9,837 nt of DNA from Candidatus Caldarchaeum sp. (lineage in GTDB: Archaea > Thermoproteota > Nitrososphaeria_A > Caldarchaeales > Caldarchaeaceae): contig JANWZU010000058.1 in NCBI GenBank assembly GCA_025054795.1, positions 1 to 9,837 of the forward strand. The letters run 5' to 3'. This document shows, one piece after another, positions 6,304 through 9,837 of this stretch. Made by a program: the position numbers and the translations under genes. Position 1 is the first letter of the stretch; every line of letters begins with the position of its first letter. Below the pieces are notes generated by a model. That model was not told the origin of the DNA and did no database searches. It worked only from the letters and a program-made list of their open reading frames with translations.

Positions 6304-7046
6304 CTAGAAGTCCACTCATGGCCGTGTTTAATAGTGTAGACATGGAAGCCGTAAACACGGCACAGCTGCTCGGAGGCCAGCAGGTCCTCCAGCCTCCCGT
6401 CGTAGTATGATTGCCGGTTGATGCATATAACTCTAGAAGCGAACGTTGATACAGCGTCTATATCGTGTGTCGCTATTATCGTCGTCAACGCCCATCTCTG
6501 ATGAAGCTCGCTCAAAATCTGTACCAGAGCGTTTAATCCAGTTTGGTCAACGTAAACAGTAGGTTCATCGAGCAGCAACAGCTTCGGCCTGTTGATCAAG
6601 ACCGACGCCAGTATCACACGCTGGAGCATGCCGCCCGAAAGGTCTGCAACTCTTTTGCGGAGAATTTCGCCGTCAGAGAACCCCACAAGTATCAGAGAAT
6701 CCTCAGGGGTCATTGCATGGCCTTTGGTGGAAACAGCTTTGAGGAACTCGGCGACGCTGACCGTAGTCTTTTCAAAAAGCGCCGCTGCGTTTTGGGGAAG
6801 ATACCCGATTTTCCACCAATCGTTGAATTTCAAGATGTCCTGGCCGAAGACACGGATAACACCTTTCTCGGGCTTGATCAGCTTGACTATGGCCTTGATG
6901 ATGGTTGACTTTCCGCCGCCGTTGGGCCCTATTAGGAACACCCTCTCTCCCTCACGAATGCGCATCGAGAAATTGGAGATGATCGGGTTTCCTCGGACGT
7001 AGGCTATTGACACATCTTCGAATTCTACAACTGGGCCGTCAGCCAA
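6300..7046 (-). CDS. znuC: Zinc ABC transporter ATPase (ZnuC-like)
   Basis: This 248-residue cytoplasmic ATPase powers metal import with the permease next to it. Walker A is GPNGGGKST (40-48), the Q-loop is Q85 (LPQN), the signature is LSGGM (136-140) followed by LQR, Walker B is LLLLDEP with D160-E161, the D-loop aspartate is D167, and the switch histidine is H194. LSGGMLQR and the GPNGGGKST Walker A are common among metal-importer ATPases of this class. The C-terminal tail contains several histidines (H235, H241, H243), which might bind metal; this is speculative. The TTG start overlaps the end of the znuA gene by eight bases (7039-7046), and the stop overlaps the permease ATG by four. Confidence 0.94.
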   Translation of the reverse strand: MADGPVVEFEDVSIAYVRGNPIISNFSMRIREGERVFLIGPNGGGKSTIIKAIVKLIKPEKGVIRVFGQDILKFNDWWKIGYLPQNAAALFEKTTVSVAEFLKAVSTKGHAMTPEDSLILVGFSDGEILRKRVADLSGGMLQRVILASVLINRPKLLLLDEPTVYVDQTGLNALVQILSELHQRWALTTIIATHDIDAVSTFASRVICINRQSYYDGRLEDLLASEQLCRVYGFHVYTIKHGHEWTSR

Positions 7047-7974
7047 ACGATTGGACCACCGCTGTAGCGATGGAGCGCATCATCCAGATATAGCCTTTTC
7101 CGCTTCGGCTTGTCTCCAACGTGATGTCGGCATGCCCTGTCGGTAGAAGCTCAACCCTTAGCCCTTTCTCACGCGCGATAGACTGGATGACCGGCGACTC
7201 GTGTCCAACCTCGGCGAAGATCACCTTTAATTTGTTCTCGTCGATAAGCTTGATGATTTCTGCGACATGCTGGGCGGATGGTTCAACTCCCTCCACGTCG
7301 AAAACCGCCACAGCTTTCAGGCCGTAGTCTCTTGCGAAGTATTGGAAGGCGTTGTGCTGAGTTATGAAAACCCTACCCCGATAGGGCTTGAGCAACGCTG
7401 AGAGCTCGTCGTCGAGCAGCCTCAACTCCTGAATGTATCTTTGGGCGTTGGCGTCGATTTTCGACCCGAGGTTGGGGAACTCGGACTTTAGAGCTTTGGC
7501 GATGTTTTCGGTCACGGCGACCATGGCTTTGGGCGAAAGCCAGAGATGGGGGTCGTAGTGTCCGTGGCTGTGTTTGCTGTCGTGCTTATGATTGTGTACA
7601 TGCTCGTCGCTCAACTCGATTAACTGAACTCCTCTGGAAACCATGTACGCCCTGACGCCGGTGCTTTGAGCAAGCTTGACCGCCCAATCGTCCAACCCAT
7701 CAACCAGCCAAACCAGCATCTTAGCATCACGCAGCTTGACCAGAACATCGGGAGTGGGCTCCCAGTCATGCAGGTCGACGCCGGCCGGTACAACGGTGTA
7801 TATCGGCACCTCCCCTTCAGTCAGTCGGTCGACTATCTCGGCCAGAATTCCCATGGTTGTCGCTACAGTGGTTTTTTGGCCTGCTGGAAGGTTGGGGCCT
7901 GAGAAAACCAGAGCAGCAAGTAAGGCTGCTGCGATGACCGCCATCAGTCCGACCAAGGCTACGGAGGTTTTCAT
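7039..7974 (-). CDS. znuA: Zinc-binding protein of ABC transporter (ZnuA-like, His-rich loop)
   Basis: This 311-residue extracellular solute-binding protein captures metal for the ZnuBC pair. An N-terminal hydrophobic segment (about residues 5-24) is a signal peptide or membrane anchor. There is no lipobox and no cysteine in the whole protein, so it is not a typical lipoprotein. Expected ligands are H69 (GVDLHDWEP), H143 (DPHLWLSP) and H207 (TQHNAFQYF), with D283 or H281 in the C-terminal lobe. His at the third position, where manganese-type proteins usually have Glu, and a loop with eight histidines at 125-143 both point to zinc. I chose ATG 7974 because it overlaps the regulator stop as ATGA and places a normal signal peptide at the terminus. 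In-frame ATGs at 7983 and 8016 would add 3 or 14 residues and extend further into the regulator gene. Confidence 0.93.
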   Translation of the reverse strand: MKTSVALVGLMAVIAAALLAALVFSGPNLPAGQKTTVATTMGILAEIVDRLTEGEVPIYTVVPAGVDLHDWEPTPDVLVKLRDAKMLVWLVDGLDDWAVKLAQSTGVRAYMVSRGVQLIELSDEHVHNHKHDSKHSHGHYDPHLWLSPKAMVAVTENIAKALKSEFPNLGSKIDANAQRYIQELRLLDDELSALLKPYRGRVFITQHNAFQYFARDYGLKAVAVFDVEGVEPSAQHVAEIIKLIDENKLKVIFAEVGHESPVIQSIAREKGLRVELLPTGHADITLETSRSGKGYIWMMRSIATAVVQSFG

Positions 7975-8396
7975 CCTAGGCATGAAGTGTGCACCATGTC
8001 CCTGCCGTGGATGCATTTTGAAGGATGGCCTAGGATTTTGCAGAACTGCTTAACCACTGTGTCGCCAACCAGATGGTCTATTTTCGAAGCTTCTCTACAG
8101 GCTTCCGCCTCAGTAAGTCCGAGGTTCCTGCTGAAGTATGTTTCGAGGACTCTGTGGTTGTGGATTATTCTAGAAGCAAGCTTCATTCCTCTCTCGGACA
8201 AGCTGAACCTCCCCCATCCTGTCCTTTTGATAAGGCCCCGTGCGGCCAACCTGTTGAGGACGTCCACGGCTGAAGCTGGCCTGACTTTGAAGGCGTCGGC
8301 TAAAGACCCTGTTGAGACTTCGACGGAGTCTTCGAGGGACCTGTAGATGTGCTGTAGGTATTGTTTCTCGACTTCGTTTATGTTAATTTTAGGCAC
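7971..8396 (-). CDS. DtxR/MntR-family metal-dependent transcriptional regulator
   Basis: This 141-residue protein probably represses its own operon when metal is plentiful. An N-terminal winged helix-turn-helix (about 10-70; SLADAFKVRPASAVDVLNRL and GLIKRTGWGRFSLSERG) is followed by the helical dimerisation region with HNHRVLETYF (79-88) and IDHLVGD (106-112). It ends after HPSKCIHG (124-131) and lacks the SH3-like third domain, so it matches the short MntR layout. The family's H81, E85 and H108 positions are kept. By my hand alignment, other primary-site positions are altered (Q12, S104, D107), and the tail is rich in Cys and His (C119, H124, C128, H130, H136, C139). GTG 8396 is supported by a TATA element about 26 bases upstream, giving a leaderless message. 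Being first in the zinc operon suggests zinc sensing; manganese or iron cannot be excluded. Confidence 0.9.
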   Translation of the reverse strand: MPKININEVEKQYLQHIYRSLEDSVEVSTGSLADAFKVRPASAVDVLNRLAARGLIKRTGWGRFSLSERGMKLASRIIHNHRVLETYFSRNLGLTEAEACREASKIDHLVGDTVVKQFCKILGHPSKCIHGRDMVHTSCLG

Positions 8397-8402
8397 AGCC
8401 TA
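8390..8402. promoter_or_regulatory. Inverted repeat over the regulator start codon
   Basis: TAGGC-ACA-GCCTA is a perfect five-base-pair inverted repeat that spans the GTG start codon (8396-8394) and the likely transcription start. The TAGG/CCTA half-sites resemble the half-sites bound by DtxR-family regulators, so it is a candidate operator. It is short, and chance occurrence cannot be ruled out. Confidence 0.4.
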
Positions 8403-8404
8403 TT

Positions 8405-8421
8405 TTTAAGATAGCCCTAAA
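8405..8421. promoter_or_regulatory. Candidate DtxR-type operator
   Basis: TTTAAGATAGCCCTAAA is an imperfect inverted repeat (TTTAnG, five bases, CnTAAA) lying between the TATA element of the regulator gene and its start codon. DtxR-family sites commonly have TTAGG/CCTAA-like arms. Binding here would block transcription of the regulator-zinc operon and could also affect the divergent Nudix promoter. Confidence 0.4.
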
Positions 8422-8426
8422 TTTAA
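8418..8426 (-). promoter_or_regulatory. TATA element of the regulator-zinc operon
   Basis: On the minus strand this reads TTAAATTTA and is centred about 26 bases before the GTG at 8396, the spacing expected for a leaderless archaeal message. It lies within an imperfect palindrome (8416-8428, CCT/AGG arms). Confidence 0.5.
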
Positions 8427-8428
8427 GG

Positions 8429-8435
8429 TTTAATT
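8429..8435 (+). promoter_or_regulatory. TATA element of the Nudix gene
   Basis: TTTAATT is centred about 25-26 bases before the ATG at 8457, again predicting a leaderless message. It is only two bases from the opposing TATA element of the metal-regulator operon, so the two promoters probably compete or are controlled together. Confidence 0.45.
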
Positions 8436-8456
8436 GAACTGCTCAACACCCCTAGC

Positions 8457-8978
8457 ATGAAGGAAGTACGGTCTGAGGAGGTTTTCAAGGGAAGAGTTTT
8501 CTCCGTTAGAAAATCCCTTTTCGAGGATGACGGCCGAGCCTTCTCGGTTGACGTCGTTGCTCATCCCGGCAGCGTGGCCGTTCTTCCCTTTCTGGACGAC
8601 GGCAGGATAGTTCTGATCGAACAGTTCAGGCCTGTTGTCGGACGCTGGCTTCTTGAGCTGCCTGCCGGAACAATCGAGAATGAATCTCCCGAAAAATGTG
8701 CAGAGCGTGAGCTGCTGGAGGAAACAGGGTACATAGCTACCGAGCTGAAGAAACTCGCTGAGTTTTTCCTAGCGCCTGGATACAGCAATGAGCTTCTCCA
8801 TCTTTTTGTGGCCCGTGGGCTGTCGAAGCACAGGCAGAGTTTGGAGGAGGATGAGCGGATAAAACTAGTGGAGGTTTCTATGGATGAGGCTCGGCAGCTG
8901 ATTAGAGGTGGAAAGGTTGTGGACGCCAAAACGATTGCTTCGCTTCTGATTTTCACGGAGTTTTACGGGAGGCGTTGA
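8457..8978 (+). CDS. Nudix hydrolase, ADP-ribose pyrophosphatase type
   Basis: This 173-residue enzyme probably hydrolyses ADP-ribose to AMP and ribose 5-phosphate. An N-terminal strand region typical of ADP-ribose pyrophosphatases (VVAHPGSVAVLP, 33-44; LIEQFRPVVGRWLLELPAG, 53-71) leads into the Nudix box. The core RELLEETGY (84-92) has the metal-binding glutamates E85, E88 and E89. The first loop, GTIENES (71-77), is one residue shorter than the usual Gx5E spacing, with E76 as the likely equivalent of the first box glutamate. APGYSNE at 106-112 also fits this subfamily. Length is normal. Its ATG has a TATA element about 26 bases upstream, shared with the divergent metal regulator. The 3' end overlaps the thiL 3' end by 26 bases. 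Confidence 0.9.
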   Translation: MKEVRSEEVFKGRVFSVRKSLFEDDGRAFSVDVVAHPGSVAVLPFLDDGRIVLIEQFRPVVGRWLLELPAGTIENESPEKCAERELLEETGYIATELKKLAEFFLAPGYSNELLHLFVARGLSKHRQSLEEDERIKLVEVSMDEARQLIRGGKVVDAKTIASLLIFTEFYGRR

Positions 8979-9837
8979 AGTGTTGCCACCCCGTCCTCGG
9001 AACGGGCTTAAGCTTGTCTCCTTCACGGATGTAAACTCCCTGGCCGCTGACGGCTTTTCCAAAGACATGCATCTCGCCTCCAACCTTTCTTAAAGCGTTG
9101 TCTACAACATCCTCCCAGCCACGCCTAACCGTGAAAACAAGCTCGTACTCCTCGCCGCCGAAGAAAACAGCGTCAAGAGGGTTCAATCCGTTGTCCAGAC
9201 AGTACTGTTCTGCTGAAGGGTCGACGGGCAGAGCCTCAACCACGAATCCCACCTTGCTGCTTTCCGCAAGAAGGTGTAGGGATTCTGAGAGCCCGTCGCT
9301 TGAATCGACGCATGCATGAACACCTCCTGAAGAAGCCAGCGCCACTCCCTGTTCAACCCTCGCCTCCGGGGAGTAAACTGCTTCAAGAATTTTCCTGTCT
9401 GCTTTTCTGTTATTGAAAATTGCGTTGAGGCCGGCGTATGTTTTGCCGAAAAGACCTGTTGTTGCGAGAACGTCGCCCGGTTTTGCCCCAAACCTGCTCA
9501 TGAGTTTCTGCGCCACGCCCAAAACTGATACGGAGACAGCTGTTGTTCGAAGCTCATTCAAGTCTCCTCCGATTATTCTAGCTCCATACCTAGAGGCAGC
9601 CGTCTCAACACCTCTAAGCAGCTCTTCAAATTCCTCGAACTCCATCGACGGCATAAGGCCAAGAGAGAGAAGGAGGTATTTGGGCCTGCCTCCCTTCGAT
9701 GCAACATCGCTTATCGGCGAGACCGCAGCCTTCCATCCTACCTGCTGCCATGTCATGCCTGGTGGGACGTCGGTTTCGCTGACGAGCATGTCGACGCAGG
9801 CTAGGAGCAATCCGTTGAACCATAAAGCTGCAGCGTC
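8953..9837 (-). CDS. thiL: Thiamine-monophosphate kinase ThiL, N-terminus beyond the window
   Basis: ThiL phosphorylates thiamine monophosphate to thiamine diphosphate with ATP. The reading frame stays open to the right edge, so 294 residues are visible and roughly 30 N-terminal residues are missing, judged from the usual length of about 325. From the edge, DAAAL (1-5) is the end of the Mg/ATP-binding GDDAA motif. VDMLV (15-19) and PISDVASKGGRP (41-52) match the conserved first domain. GGDLNE (90-95), VDSSDGLSESL (177-187) and GGEEYELVFT (227-236) match the second. The internal TTG at 9810 is not the true start. TDVPPGMTWQQVGWKA (23-37) looks like the archaeal version of the family. The gene is convergent with the Nudix gene. 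No genetic link to the ECF operon is visible. Confidence 0.95.
   Translation of the reverse strand, partial: DAAALWFNGLLLACVDMLVSETDVPPGMTWQQVGWKAAVSPISDVASKGGRPKYLLLSLGLMPSMEFEEFEELLRGVETAASRYGARIIGGDLNELRTTAVSVSVLGVAQKLMSRFGAKPGDVLATTGLFGKTYAGLNAIFNNRKADRKILEAVYSPEARVEQGVALASSGGVHACVDSSDGLSESLHLLAESSKVGFVVEALPVDPSAEQYCLDNGLNPLDAVFFGGEEYELVFTVRRGWEDVVDNALRKVGGEMHVFGKAVSGQGVYIREGDKLKPVPRTGWQHFNASRKTP

Noticed and set aside
1..9837. CRISPR array, insertion sequence or riboswitch
   Set aside because: I saw no regularly spaced repeats, transposase motifs, terminal inverted repeats or structured leader. The short intergenic regions ahead of the transport operons are filled by core promoters.
8953..9837. 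Possibility that the ECF system imports a thiamine precursor because thiL is in the window
   Set aside because: thiL is over 4 kb away, in a separate transcription unit beyond the zinc operon, and no thiamine-type S motif is recognised.

Overview
The window looks archaeal, probably from the TACK group; a Caldarchaeales (Aigarchaeota)-like source is possible but this is a low-confidence guess. The reasons are: TATA elements, one with a BRE-like box, lie about 26-29 bases ahead of four divergent start codons, leaving almost no 5' leader. Shine-Dalgarno sites are scarce inside operons. Starts at GTG and TTG are common, and the ThiL looks archaeal. Gene content is dense, with 1-26 base overlaps or gaps between neighbours. 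No mobile element, CRISPR array or phage gene was seen.

Left edge (1-236): the 3' end of a tRNA on the + strand (1-26), then about 210 bases without a convincing gene.

Block 1, minus strand (4481 down to 237): a complete, self-contained ECF (energy-coupling factor) importer operon in the order S component, ATPase, second ATPase, T component. It ends with a zinc-type medium-chain dehydrogenase whose ATG overlaps the stop codon of the T gene. The substrate cannot be named from the sequence. The S component has an extra two-helix C-terminal extension, and the second ATPase has a degenerate ABC signature (LTKAD) and D-loop, so the ATPase dimer should be asymmetric. The terminal dehydrogenase may act on the imported compound or its product.

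Block 2: a universal-stress-protein gene (4595-5035, +) is divergent from the ECF operon and is transcribed from its own promoter.

Block 3, minus strand (8396 down to 5028): a zinc-uptake operon in the order DtxR/MntR-type metal regulator, ZnuA-type binding protein with a His-rich loop, ABC ATPase, ABC permease, then a short conserved archaeal-type protein of unknown function. Three junctions overlap (4, 8 and 4 bases) and the last gene follows after a 1-base gap, so the operon should be translated as a coupled unit. The regulator is probably autoregulatory: imperfect palindromes sit between its TATA box and its start.

Block 4: a Nudix hydrolase of the ADP-ribose pyrophosphatase type (8457-8978, +) shares the 60-base promoter region with the metal regulator. 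Its 3' end overlaps the 3' end of thiL (thiamine-monophosphate kinase, -), which runs off the right edge and lacks its N-terminus here.

The strongest leads are the ECF-dehydrogenase operon with its asymmetric ATPase pair, the zinc operon under a DtxR-family regulator with altered metal-site residues, and the uncharacterised gene at the end of the zinc operon.
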